Shown piece by piece: positions 15,872-24,284 of a stretch of 64,000 nucleotides of DNA. How positions within the stretch are numbered: position 1 is the first letter of the stretch; the number at the start of each line of letters is the position of its first letter. The stretch comes from Bifidobacterium cebidarum (lineage in GTDB: Bacteria > Actinomycetota > Actinomycetes > Actinomycetales > Bifidobacteriaceae), in contig NZ_WBVS01000007.1 in the NCBI RefSeq assembly GCF_009193305.1, forward strand, positions 1 to 64,000, in the 5' to 3' direction. A program made the position numbers and the translations under genes. The notes beneath the pieces were generated by a model, which was given only the letters and a program-made list of their open reading frames with translations, ran no database searches and had not been told where the DNA came from.

Positions 15872-16732
15872 ATGAGCAGTACGGAGAGTGTGTTCACCGC
15901 GAATGGGGTGACGTGTATCGTGCCGGCGCAAGGTGAGAGCCGCACGATTTTCGAGAATCTTGGGTTTGCCATAGCCCCCGGTGAGATTGTGGACTTGGTC
16001 GGACCGTCCGGCTCCGGCAAAAGCAGCCTGCTGACCGCGTTCGCCCGCCTGAACCCACACGCCACCGGTTCGTTTACGTTGAACGGTCACGATTCCGGCG
16101 AGTTCACACCACAGCAGTGGCGGCATGAGGTGGCGTATCTGCCGCAGAAACCGATTCTTCCAGGCGATACCGTGGCCGATGCGATTCGTCTGCCGTTTAC
16201 GTTGGTGATTCGCGCGGGAGCGAGCGGGCTTGGCGATCAGAATGATGCCACGAATGCCGCTGCCGCGACTACAGCCGCCACATCAGCCGATGCTGATTCC
16301 GCTCACACCGCCAGCGCTCCGCATCGCATCGGCAAAGTCGGCTTAGGCCGCAAGTTCATAGCACTGTTTCGTAATAACGATCAGCAGGCGCGCAAGCTGC
16401 TCACCGACCAGAAGATTCGCATGACCTTGGATGCGATGGGCTGCGAGGATATCGACCTCGCCCGACCACCGCATGATCTGTCCGGCGGCCAGGCGGCACG
16501 AGTCTCTTTGGCACGCACGCTGTTGACTGAGCCAAAAGTGCTGTTGGCCGATGAGGTGGACGCCGGTTTGGACGATGAGAACGCCGAAAAGGTAGCGGAT
16601 ATTATGGCCACCGCGGCAGCCAAGGGTATGGCAATCATCCGCATCCGTCACCGTCCACCGGACGGTCGCGCGTCACACATCGTCACGTTGGCCAACGGAA
16701 CATTGAGCGAAAAAGCTGGTGAACAGGCATGA
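15872..16732 (+). CDS. ABC transporter ATP-binding protein, FetA-like
   Basis: 286 residues with Walker A GPSGSGKSS, signature LSGGQAARVSLART, Walker B VLLADEVDAGLDDENA and an H-loop-like RHRPPDG. It energises the FetB-type permease whose gene overlaps its stop by 4 bases (ATGA). Between the Q-loop and the signature lies a low-complexity Ala/Thr/Ser-rich insert (about residues 107-150) not usual in FetA. Start at ATG 15872 (MSSTESVF); no strong ribosome site is visible. The E. coli homologues FetA/FetB export iron and give peroxide resistance; metal export is inferred. Confidence 0.82.
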   Translation: MSSTESVFTANGVTCIVPAQGESRTIFENLGFAIAPGEIVDLVGPSGSGKSSLLTAFARLNPHATGSFTLNGHDSGEFTPQQWRHEVAYLPQKPILPGDTVADAIRLPFTLVIRAGASGLGDQNDATNAAAATTAATSADADSAHTASAPHRIGKVGLGRKFIALFRNNDQQARKLLTDQKIRMTLDAMGCEDIDLARPPHDLSGGQAARVSLARTLLTEPKVLLADEVDAGLDDENAEKVADIMATAAAKGMAIIRIRHRPPDGRASHIVTLANGTLSEKAGEQA

Positions 16733-17520
16733 GCGGTAATGCATATGACATTGATATCTGGGGTTTGCTGGTAGCCCTTGCGATGGTGGCCATCGCGGCC
16801 GGCATCAGCGAGCTCATGCGCATCAACATCGGCAAGACGTTGCTGTGGTCCGCCTGCCGCGCGCTGCTGCAGTTGTGTGCGATGGGCTTCATCATCGGCT
16901 ATGTGATTCGTGCAAACAATGTGTTTCTGGTGTTCGCCGTGATCGCGGTGATGCTGGTGGCTGCCGTGCAAATCACTCTTTCGCGCGCCAAAGGCGTGCC
17001 GAAGGGATTGGCTGGGCCAGTGCTGCTAAGCCTGACCATCACAATGCTGCTGATGATCTCGTTGGTCACCGAACTCGTGGTGCGCCCGCACCCGTGGTAT
17101 GCGCCGCAGCTGGTGGTGCCGCTGACCGGCATGCTGCTCGGCAACACGGTGTCCGCATTGGCAGTGGGATTGAGCCGGTTCTACGAGAGCATGAACGAGC
17201 GTCGCGATGAAATCGATACGCTTTTGGCTTTGGGCTCCACCGCTTGGGAGGCTGCGCGCCCGTCGATCGTCTCTTCGATTCGACTGGGGCTCTTGCCCAC
17301 TACGGCAACCTTGGCGTCCTGCGGCATTGTGACGATTCCGGGCATGATGGCCGGTCAGGTGATCGCCGGCGGCGACCCGCTTGAGGCCGCCAAGTACCAG
17401 TTCGTGGTGTTCGCCGCCATCGCCGCGCTGACGCTGGTGGCCGACAGCCTCATCATGGCGATGGTCTACCGCACCTGCTTCACCGCCGACGACCAATACA
17501 AGCCGCCGGAAATGCGATAG
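16729..17520 (+). CDS. FetB/YbbM-type (UPF0014) ABC permease
   Basis: 263 residues, about seven hydrophobic segments. The family core is present: LTGMLLGNTVSALAVGLSRFYESM, then a cytoplasmic RRDEIDTLLALGSTAWEAARPSI coupling helix and TIPGMMAGQVIAGGDPLEAAKYQ. This is the UPF0014 family, whose E. coli member is an iron exporter permease. It overlaps the ATPase stop (ATGA). The adjacent two-component system may control the pair. Confidence 0.87.
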   Translation: MSGNAYDIDIWGLLVALAMVAIAAGISELMRINIGKTLLWSACRALLQLCAMGFIIGYVIRANNVFLVFAVIAVMLVAAVQITLSRAKGVPKGLAGPVLLSLTITMLLMISLVTELVVRPHPWYAPQLVVPLTGMLLGNTVSALAVGLSRFYESMNERRDEIDTLLALGSTAWEAARPSIVSSIRLGLLPTTATLASCGIVTIPGMMAGQVIAGGDPLEAAKYQFVVFAAIAALTLVADSLIMAMVYRTCFTADDQYKPPEMR

Positions 17521-17532
17521 CGCGACGAACCG

Positions 17533-17931
17533 TCACGCCAGCTTCTTGTAGGCTTCCTCGTCCACCGGCTCGAGCCATTCGTTGGAGGCGCCTTCCTTCT
17601 TCGGCATGATCGCCACATGGGCGAACGCCTCGGTGGGCGCGGCACCATGCCAATGCTTGGTCTCCGGCGGAATATAGGCCACGTCACCGGGCTTCAACTC
17701 GACCGGCTCCTGACCTTCGATCTGGTAGTAGCCGCGACCGCCCACGGCCAGCAGAATCTGGCAGACACCGTGGTGGATGTGCCAGTGGTTCGTGCAGCCG
17801 GGCTCGAAGGTCACGTTGGCCACGTTCACCTGATCGTCGCCGGCAAGCGGCGCCAAGTAGCTTTGGCCTTCGAAATACTGGGCGTATGCGTCGTTCGGTT
17901 TGCCCATCGGGAATGCGCTCGGATTTTCCAT
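17533..17931 (-). CDS. Small cupin-domain protein
   Basis: 132 residues forming a single cupin barrel. The metal-binding motif 1 is PGCTNHWHIHHGVCQILLAV and motif 2 PGDVAYIPPETKHWHGAAP, providing three or four His ligands. Homologues are often annotated with carboxymuconolactone decarboxylase-like or AraC-type cupins and lie near flavodoxins and reductases, as here. GAAAGGAAA precedes the ATG. It lies just downstream of the flavodoxin gene (30-base gap), likely one redox-related operon. Substrate unknown. Confidence 0.82.
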   Translation of the reverse strand: MENPSAFPMGKPNDAYAQYFEGQSYLAPLAGDDQVNVANVTFEPGCTNHWHIHHGVCQILLAVGGRGYYQIEGQEPVELKPGDVAYIPPETKHWHGAAPTEAFAHVAIMPKKEGASNEWLEPVDEEAYKKLA

Positions 17932-17961
17932 GAGTTTCCTTTCGAATTAGCAGGCTGAGTT

Positions 17962-18441
17962 TTACAGATTGAGGCTGGCGACCCACTTGGCGAGTTCGGA
18001 TTCCTTGACGTTCGCCGCCAGACGGCGACCGGCGACCCAATGGGCGGCCGGCGCGGAATCGTGTAACTGCACGCCATCGGCGCCACGCGTGCTGGAACCT
18101 GAGGTGGCGAACGTCACGATGGTCTTGCCCGTCCAATCCTCGCTTTCGAGGAACGTACGCACCACGCGCGGCGCGGTCTCCCACCACAACGGGTAGCCGA
18201 CGAACACCACGTCGTACGGCTGAACATCAATCGGCTTGGCCAATGCCGGGCGCATCTCGCGGTGCTTATGCTCCACGGATGAACGGCTCGCGGTATCACG
18301 CCAGTTCACATCCGCGGCAGTATACGGCTCGGCCGGTTCGATCTCAGTCAGATCAGCGCCGATCGCCTTCGCCAGACGTTCCGCCACAGCCTCAGTGGTA
18401 CCGGTGGCGGAGAAGTATGTAACCAGAATCCTCTTACTCAT
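17962..18441 (-). CDS. Flavodoxin
   Basis: 159 residues. The FMN phosphate-binding loop is near the N-terminus (ILVTYFSATGTTEAVAERLA), with VFVGYPLWWETAPRVVRTFL and TFATSGSSTRGADG for the isoalloxazine loops. It is an electron carrier or flavodoxin-like oxidoreductase of the cytoplasm. ATG at 18441 is chosen because GGAAGGA lies about 6 bases upstream; an in-frame start at 18474 is without a site. Probable operon with the cupin gene. Confidence 0.87.
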   Translation of the reverse strand: MSKRILVTYFSATGTTEAVAERLAKAIGADLTEIEPAEPYTAADVNWRDTASRSSVEHKHREMRPALAKPIDVQPYDVVFVGYPLWWETAPRVVRTFLESEDWTGKTIVTFATSGSSTRGADGVQLHDSAPAAHWVAGRRLAANVKESELAKWVASLNL

Positions 18442-18610
18442 ATCGATTCCTTCCATCACAATGTTCAACCTCATTGAATCGCGAGGTCCGCCGCATGTCC
18501 AATAGAAAACATCGATGATTTGCTATGCGCAAAATGCATGATTACCGATACAGCCAACCGCTGCAAGTGTCTTAGCGCCCTATAAGCACGCATGCCATAG
18601 CGTATGCATC

Positions 18611-19276
18611 ATGAATATTGCAACGATTACACAGTGCCCGGTTTCCACGGGCGGATTCATCGGCGCCATCACCGACTGGCTCGTCGGTCTCATGTCCGTG
18701 ATGGGCTGGCTTGGCACCGGTATCGCCGTATTCCTCGAAAATCTCTTTCCGCCGATTCCCAGCGAAGTCATCCTGCCGCTGGCTGGCTTCACCGCGGTCC
18801 AAGGCCGCATGACCCTATTTGAAGCCATCGCCGGCGCGACCATTGGTTCCGTGGTCGGCGCTCTTGCACTGTATGGCATCGCCTATGCGATCGGCGCCGA
18901 GCGCATGCGCAAACTGTTCGATCTGATGCCGCTCACCGATGCGTCCGACATTGACAAGGCCAATGGTTGGTTTGCGAAATACGGTTTGGCTTCAGTGCTG
19001 ATCGGCCGAGTGATTCCGATTGTGCGTTCGCTGATTTCGATTCCGGCAGGCATCGCCCGCACGAATCTGCCGCAGTTCACATTGCTGACCACGCTGGGCT
19101 CCGCGGTATGGAACACGATCTTGGTGATGGCCGGCTATGTGCTGGGTTCGAGCTGGTGCTCGATCCTCGGCTTCCTCGATAAATTCCAATACGCGGTGGC
19201 CGCCATCGTCGTGGCATTACTCGTCTGGTATGTCGTGGTGAAGGTTCGCTCACATCTTGAAGCCGTTCAGGAATGA
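18611..19276 (+). CDS. DedA-family membrane protein
   Basis: 221 residues with about five hydrophobic segments. It has the DedA signatures ENLFPPIPSEVILPLAG and FAKYGLASVLIGRVIPIVRSLISIPAG with the essential Arg residues. DedA proteins are thought to flip or recycle undecaprenyl phosphate and phospholipids and to support membrane energetics. It diverges from the flavodoxin gene. No clear ribosome site precedes the ATG at 18611. Its last 27 bases overlap the convergent DNA glycosylase gene. Confidence 0.88.
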   Translation: MNIATITQCPVSTGGFIGAITDWLVGLMSVMGWLGTGIAVFLENLFPPIPSEVILPLAGFTAVQGRMTLFEAIAGATIGSVVGALALYGIAYAIGAERMRKLFDLMPLTDASDIDKANGWFAKYGLASVLIGRVIPIVRSLISIPAGIARTNLPQFTLLTTLGSAVWNTILVMAGYVLGSSWCSILGFLDKFQYAVAAIVVALLVWYVVVKVRSHLEAVQE

Positions 19277-19921
19277 TTCCGCTTTGGCCTCATCAGTACG
19301 ATACGCCTTCCCGTATTCGTCAATGAGGCCATGGAACTCCTGTAATTGCACCACATCCAAGCCTGACGCCAATACGGCCGGCGCAAACGCCTTATGGAAG
19401 GCCGGGTATCCAGTCGGCACGGTGAATCCCAGAAAAGTAAACAGCCGCCGTGCATACGTATCAGCCACGAATGCACGGCGGGCGAATACATACAGCACCA
19501 AATCGTCCGCGGTCTCCCCGCCGATGCCGAACAATCCCAACAGTTCGGCGCGTAATTCATCATCCGCAATGCCTGCCGCGCCGTCCGGCCGCGCATCACA
19601 TCGTTCGATATACCACCGACTCAACGACTGCAATGTCTTCGCTTTATTCCGGTAGAACCCGGAAGGCCGAATCAAATCCTGCAGCTGCTCCGGCTCCAAC
19701 GCCGCCAACGCATGCGGTTCAAGAGCACGAGCGGCTTTCAATGCGCCAAGCGAACGGTCCACGTTTCCCCATGCGGTGTTCTGCGTGAGCACCGCACCGA
19801 CCATAATCTCGAATACCGTTTCCGCCGGCCACCAGTTGGTCGGCCCGAGCTCGTGCTCCATCACGGCGTACAGTGATTCAATGGCATGAGGCGATGGTAG
19901 CTTCAGCGCACGCTTCGCCAC
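19250..19921 (-). CDS. HhH-GPD DNA glycosylase, endonuclease III-like (MagIII-like)
   Basis: 223 residues of the helix-hairpin-helix GPD superfamily, which excises damaged bases from DNA. The fold markers FEIMVGAVLTQNTAWGNVDR, the hairpin LLGLFGIGGETADDL and the catalytic Asp near residue 154 (FVADTYARR) are present. The Lys that gives endonuclease III its AP-lyase activity (GVGRKTA in E. coli) is replaced by Glu136 (GIGGETA), and the C-terminal four-Cys iron-sulfur loop is absent. This pattern resembles the 3-methyladenine glycosylase MagIII, so a monofunctional alkylation-repair glycosylase is likely. Confidence 0.82.
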   Translation of the reverse strand: MAKRALKLPSPHAIESLYAVMEHELGPTNWWPAETVFEIMVGAVLTQNTAWGNVDRSLGALKAARALEPHALAALEPEQLQDLIRPSGFYRNKAKTLQSLSRWYIERCDARPDGAAGIADDELRAELLGLFGIGGETADDLVLYVFARRAFVADTYARRLFTFLGFTVPTGYPAFHKAFAPAVLASGLDVVQLQEFHGLIDEYGKAYRTDEAKAESFLNGFKM

Positions 19922-19945
19922 AGTATGTCCCTTCCTCTTGCGGCT

Positions 19946-22693
19946 TCATTCCACAGACTTCAACGACGATACCGGATCAATACGGTCAAGCACCGGATTC
20001 GTGAACAATTGCACCAGCAGTGCGAACACGAGTGTCACCGCGGCTGCAATCGCGTAACTGGTCCAGCGCACGGTCACCGCGAAATACAGGCCCGGCATAT
20101 TGAGCGCCGAGGTCAGCAGGCCTCCAATCCATCGGCCAAGCGGCAGTCCCACGGCGATGCCCATCAATGTCAGCAACAGCATTTCGCGATTGACATACTT
20201 GTGCACTTCCCCATCGTAGAAGCCCAACACCTTGAGCGTGGCCATTTCGCGCACGCGTTCGGAAACGTTGGTGTTCGCCAACGTGAACAGCACCACCAAT
20301 GCGAGCGCACCGGCGAGCGCCACGATCAGCGCCACCACCGCGCCCATCAGGTCGAAGCTGAAGCTGCGTTGCATATCCGCTGTGCTGACCACGTTCAGCA
20401 CGTCGGCATCGTTGGCAAGCTGGTCCGCATAGTCGATCTGGTTGTCATCGGAACCTTGATATTGCGCGAATATGGTGTTCATATCGACGCCGTTGGTCAC
20501 GGTATCAGTTGACGCATCATCGCTACCGGCCTTGGTATCGGCGCCAAACACATGACTGTAGTAATCGGCGGTCAGGTACACATCCGAGCCGATGACCGAC
20601 TCACTGACTGCGACCACGCGCACGCTTTCACGCTCAGCGTCACCGTTTTCCAACGTGATGGCGTCTCCGGCATGTACGTTGAGCGCGTTGGCCGCACTCT
20701 GCGAAACCACCACTCCCCCGTTACTGCCGGCAAGCTTGCCAAGATCGATGGGCTTGCCGCCATCCACGTTGCGCAGGTCGGCGATGGCGCTCAGATTGTC
20801 AGCCTTGGGCACGGTGATCAGCTGTACCGTTTCCGATTCTTCGGCAGCATTCGTCAGTTCGCCGCTTTCGACTTTGGCCAAGGTTCCGGCATTGCCGGCA
20901 AGGTCGACCTGCGCGTTATCCTCGAGCTTCTGCCGCACCGAGTCAAGCTGATCATGATCAGTGACCACCATCAGCTGATAGCGATAGATGTCCTGATATT
21001 GGGTGGACGGCAGCGCGTCTACCGTGTCGTTGATGACCAGTCCGCATACGATCAGCGCGGTGCATCCGGCCACACCGCCGATGGTCATGAAGAGGCGGCC
21101 TTTGAAACGAAACAGATTCCTGGCGGTGACTTTGTTGAGGAATTTCATACGTCGCCACACCGGGCCGATGTATTCCAACAGTACGCGCGACCCGGCTTTC
21201 GGCGCTTTGGGCCGCATCAGCGCGGCGGGAGTTTGCCGCACTTCACCCCAGCATGCGGCGATGGTCGCGGCTCCGATGCCGAGCACGAACAAGGCCACGC
21301 CGGCTGAACCATAGACCCAGTCGTACAGCATGGTGACGTTCGGCACCACATACATGCCTTCCAGCACAATCAACAGGAACGCCGGAATACCAAGGAATCC
21401 GATGAGATCGCCGAGTCCACCGCCAATCAGACATGCGAGAATCGCGAACAGCACGTATCTGGACGCGATGGTTGCGGGACCAAAGCCCAAGCCCATATAG
21501 GTGCCGATGAGCCCACGTTCCTCTTCCACCATGCGGGTCATGGCGGTCAGGCTCATGAACACGGCGACGAGGAGGAACACAATGGGAAATGCGCGGCCAA
21601 TGGATTCGATCGAGCTCAAATCGGATTTCAGCGAGGAGAATGTACCGGCCGAGGAACGCGTGTTCACATACCAGCGGACTTGCGGAATATCGGATTCGAT
21701 TTTCGATTCCTGTTCGTCAAACTGCGCATTGATTTGCACACGTTGCACATCGGTGAATTGCGTGTTCGCTTGCCGCCGAGCGTCCTCGATGTGTTGTTTG
21801 GCATCGTCAATGAGCTGCTGGCGGCGTGCTTTTTGCCGCTTGGATTGCACGTGGTGCTCGATGCGGTCGCGTACTGTGCGCACGGCGGCATCATAGGAAT
21901 CACTGAAGGTATCCAGCGCGGCCGTATCGTCAAGCTCAAGGGAAATGGCTGTGTATGTGCTGCCGGTTATGCCATCGGATGGCAGGAAGAACGTATATTC
22001 GGCAGTTGCCGAACTGCGGAATGCGCCCTGCGAATACCCGTCCGGATTTTGCAGATCGAGCGGGTCAAGCACGATGCCGGTGATGGTGAGTTTGGTTGGG
22101 AACTGCGGAGCATCGTTCTCCGATTCGGTCCCGTTCGTGCTGGCGGTGCCATCGGCGGTATCGTCAGCGGATTTACTCGACGTTCCCGAGGATTTCGGCG
22201 CGACGGTCAGCGTATCACCGATGCTCAGGCCGCTGTCTCGCACGAATTTGCGCGTCACCGCCGCCTCGCCGAATCGCTTAGGCAATCGCCCCTGCTGCAG
22301 ATACGGCTGATTCATGCCATCCACACCGATTTCGCTTAATGTCACCGACTCATCCGAACCGTCGACCTTCACCGTAGCGGATGCACTGCGTTCGGCTTGC
22401 ACCGATAGCACACCATCCACGGCCTTCAACGCCGCCACATCATCATCGGTGAGCCCCAGTGTGGACACGACTTGAATGTCATACAGCCGCTGCGCATCAA
22501 AGAAGCGGTCGGCACCTTGGAACATATCGCGACAGCCGGCGTAAATACCGGTGAGCACGGCCACGCCAAGCATGGAGATCACGGCAAGAGAGACGAACCG
22601 CTTCCAGTTGCGCCTCCATGCGCGCAGCATATCTTTGACGAACGCTCCGGAGAGCTTCGCCGTCCGCCGATGCGCATGCCTTGCCCGAGCCAT
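19946..22693 (-). CDS. ABC transporter permease with two FtsX-like domains
   Basis: 915 residues. A membrane segment near 36-58 is followed by a large extracytoplasmic domain containing a charged coiled coil (about 275-335), then three or four segments around 365-480, another near 540, a second extracellular domain, and three segments at the C-terminus (FtsX-type, with LFTLANTNVSERVREMATLKVLGF). This is the layout of MacB-like/bacteriocin-type permeases and lipid or peptide exporters. The ATG at 22693 (GTG at 22696 also possible) lies 6 bases after the ATPase stop. Substrate unknown. Confidence 0.85.
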   Translation of the reverse strand: MARARHAHRRTAKLSGAFVKDMLRAWRRNWKRFVSLAVISMLGVAVLTGIYAGCRDMFQGADRFFDAQRLYDIQVVSTLGLTDDDVAALKAVDGVLSVQAERSASATVKVDGSDESVTLSEIGVDGMNQPYLQQGRLPKRFGEAAVTRKFVRDSGLSIGDTLTVAPKSSGTSSKSADDTADGTASTNGTESENDAPQFPTKLTITGIVLDPLDLQNPDGYSQGAFRSSATAEYTFFLPSDGITGSTYTAISLELDDTAALDTFSDSYDAAVRTVRDRIEHHVQSKRQKARRQQLIDDAKQHIEDARRQANTQFTDVQRVQINAQFDEQESKIESDIPQVRWYVNTRSSAGTFSSLKSDLSSIESIGRAFPIVFLLVAVFMSLTAMTRMVEEERGLIGTYMGLGFGPATIASRYVLFAILACLIGGGLGDLIGFLGIPAFLLIVLEGMYVVPNVTMLYDWVYGSAGVALFVLGIGAATIAACWGEVRQTPAALMRPKAPKAGSRVLLEYIGPVWRRMKFLNKVTARNLFRFKGRLFMTIGGVAGCTALIVCGLVINDTVDALPSTQYQDIYRYQLMVVTDHDQLDSVRQKLEDNAQVDLAGNAGTLAKVESGELTNAAEESETVQLITVPKADNLSAIADLRNVDGGKPIDLGKLAGSNGGVVVSQSAANALNVHAGDAITLENGDAERESVRVVAVSESVIGSDVYLTADYYSHVFGADTKAGSDDASTDTVTNGVDMNTIFAQYQGSDDNQIDYADQLANDADVLNVVSTADMQRSFSFDLMGAVVALIVALAGALALVVLFTLANTNVSERVREMATLKVLGFYDGEVHKYVNREMLLLTLMGIAVGLPLGRWIGGLLTSALNMPGLYFAVTVRWTSYAIAAAVTLVFALLVQLFTNPVLDRIDPVSSLKSVE

Positions 22694-22699
22694 CACAGC

Positions 22700-23404
22700 C
22701 TACCATTCAATGTCCGCTATCGGTGTGGGATCAGGATTAACTTCCTCACTGGTCACTTTGCCGGAACGGAACCGAATCACCTTATGCGCCATGGGCGCGA
22801 GCGCGGAATTATGGGTGATGATCATCACCGTCATGCCTTGAATGCGGCAGATATCCTGCAACAGTTCGAGCACTTCTTTGCCGGTTTCGTAATCCAATGC
22901 GCCGGTCGGCTCATCACACAGCAGCAGCTTCGGTTTCTTGGCGATGGCACGGGCGATGGATACGCGCTGCTGTTCACCGCCGGAGAGCTGCGCCGGGAAA
23001 TTATTCAGCCGGTCGCCAAGGCCGACTTTGCGCAATGTTTCAGCCGGATCGAAATGATCAGGGCAAATTTGGCTGGCCAGTTCCACGTTTTCAAGCGCAG
23101 TCAGGTTGGGCACCAGATTGTAGAACTGGAATACGAAACCGATATCGTTGCGCCGGTAGGTGATGAGGTCACGTTTCCTTAAACCAGTGATGTCTTTGCC
23201 GCCGACCACCACACGTCCTGAAGTGGCCACATCCATACCGCCCAGAATGTTCAACGCCGTGGTTTTGCCGGCCCCGGATTGACCGAGAATCACCGTCAGC
23301 TCACCTCGGTCGGCGGTGAAGCCGGCTTCATCGAGGGCCCGAATCGGTGTTCCGCCACCGGTCGGATATTCCTTGACCACATGGTCGAATTCGATATATG
23401 CCAT
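22700..23404 (-). CDS. ABC transporter ATP-binding protein (MacB/LolD type)
   Basis: 234 residues with Walker [12 protein letters not shown], signature [14 protein letters not shown], Walker [17 protein letters not shown] and the H-loop His in [10 protein letters not shown]. It powers the adjacent 915-residue FtsX-like permease. ATG at 23404 is preceded by GGAAGGAG; an upstream in-frame start at 23446 has no site and would lie across a 30-base palindrome that looks like an operator. Transcribed together with the permease. Confidence 0.92.
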   Translation of the reverse strand: MAYIEFDHVVKEYPTGGGTPIRALDEAGFTADRGELTVILGQSGAGKTTALNILGGMDVATSGRVVVGGKDITGLRKRDLITYRRNDIGFVFQFYNLVPNLTALENVELASQICPDHFDPAETLRKVGLGDRLNNFPAQLSGGEQQRVSIARAIAKKPKLLLCDEPTGALDYETGKEVLELLQDICRIQGMTVMIITHNSALAPMAHKVIRFRSGKVTSEEVNPDPTPIADIEW

Positions 23405-23429
23405 CGCATCTCCTTCCACCACATAGCAC

Positions 23430-23459
23430 TGAGGGTTGTTCAACATTGAACAACCCTCA
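23430..23459. promoter_or_regulatory. Near-perfect 30-base palindrome upstream of the ABC operon
   Basis: TGAGGGTTGTTCAA at 23430-23443 is repeated inverted at 23446-23459 with a two-base spacer. It is 26 bases upstream of the ATPase start, right for an operator of a dimeric repressor (TetR/MarR style). It differs from the PadR-type sites at 24053 and 24164, so another regulator is expected. It lacks a T-run, so termination of padR is less likely. Confidence 0.65.
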
Positions 23460-23515
23460 TGATGTTTGTTGAAGCCTTCACTTCCTATTGTGCCGTGTCA
23501 TCCCGGCTTTCGCCA

Positions 23516-24040
23516 TCATGCAACGCCGAGTTCCTCCCTCAGCCATTGGCGTTCGGCATCGATCTCGGCGTCATGGATCATGAGAACGGCACGACGGTAT
23601 TTGTCTTCCACCTTGTCGTTGTCGATGGGGCCTTCGCCGTCGCTGTACAGACGGCGAACATCGGATTCGAGATTGTCGAGACGGCGCTGCAGCACGGCTT
23701 TGCGGTCGGCTTCGTCGGGAATCACCGAAAGGAACGACATGACCACAGCCCATTTGGTGATATTGGTGAGATTGTATCCGCTCGTGTTTTTGAGCTCGTC
23801 AATCAGCTTCTCTCGTCCAGCCTCTTCAAGATGGAATTCGCGCAGTCTGCGGCCGTTCACCACATTGAAGGTCTCGCCGATATAACCGGCTTTGACGAAT
23901 TTGTTCGTCACCGAGTGCAATGTGCCGTCGGAGACCGCCTGCATGTAGCCCTGCAGCTGTTCCATCTTCTTGCGAAGACGGTAGCCACAGAGGGGCTCCT
24001 CGGAAAGGAAGCCCAGTGTCATTAGTTCTATCGTGTTCAT
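23516..24040 (-). CDS. PadR-family transcriptional regulator
   Basis: 174 residues. The N-terminal winged helix is typical of PadR (MNTIELMTLGFLSEEPLCGYRLRKKMEQL...SDGTLHSVTNKFVKAGYI, with a wing in NGRRLREFHLEEAGREKL), followed by a C-terminal helical dimerisation domain (about 90-174). Start chosen at 24040, 4 bases from a GGAAGG site; ATGs at 24043 and 24052 are alternatives. Two similar inverted repeats in the divergent region at 24053 and 24164 are its likely operators, suggesting control of itself and of the reductase at 24285. Confidence 0.85.
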   Translation of the reverse strand: MNTIELMTLGFLSEEPLCGYRLRKKMEQLQGYMQAVSDGTLHSVTNKFVKAGYIGETFNVVNGRRLREFHLEEAGREKLIDELKNTSGYNLTNITKWAVVMSFLSVIPDEADRKAVLQRRLDNLESDVRRLYSDGEGPIDNDKVEDKYRRAVLMIHDAEIDAERQWLREELGVA

Positions 24041-24052
24041 CATGCCTTCCAT

Positions 24053-24073
24053 GATATCTCAAGTCGAGATATC
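24053..24073. promoter_or_regulatory. Candidate PadR operator 1
   Basis: Perfect inverted repeat GATATCTC (24053-24060) and GAGATATC (24066-24073) with a 5-base spacer, 13 bases upstream of the padR start. The matching site at 24164 shares the half-site and the same spacer. Confidence 0.7.
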
Positions 24074-24163
24074 TCAGAACGACACGCCCGAAGTGAAATC
24101 ATCTTCGCAGCTTGAGAACCTTGCAATTTCAACAGTTTTCAATCCGATATAAACCTTTCTGAT

Positions 24164-24182
24164 ATATCTCAGTTTGAAATAT
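24164..24182. promoter_or_regulatory. Candidate PadR operator 2
   Basis: ATATCTC (24164-24170), 5-base spacer, GAAATAT (24176-24182): the same half-site and spacing as the 24053 site with one mismatch. It lies about 100 bases upstream of the reductase gene at 24285, in its probable promoter. Confidence 0.65.
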
Positions 24183-24284
24183 TTCTTTTCGAGGTGCATA
24201 CTGGCATCAACGCGAACGCAACGGAACACCAACCGAGGCAATCGCAGAGCAGTACGAAGAACCTAATCATCGAAAGGACTCATC

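Noticed and set aside
22697-23446. Longer start of the ABC ATPase at 23446
   Set aside because: It would translate through the 30-base palindrome and lacks a ribosome site; ATG 23404 has GGAAGGAG upstream.
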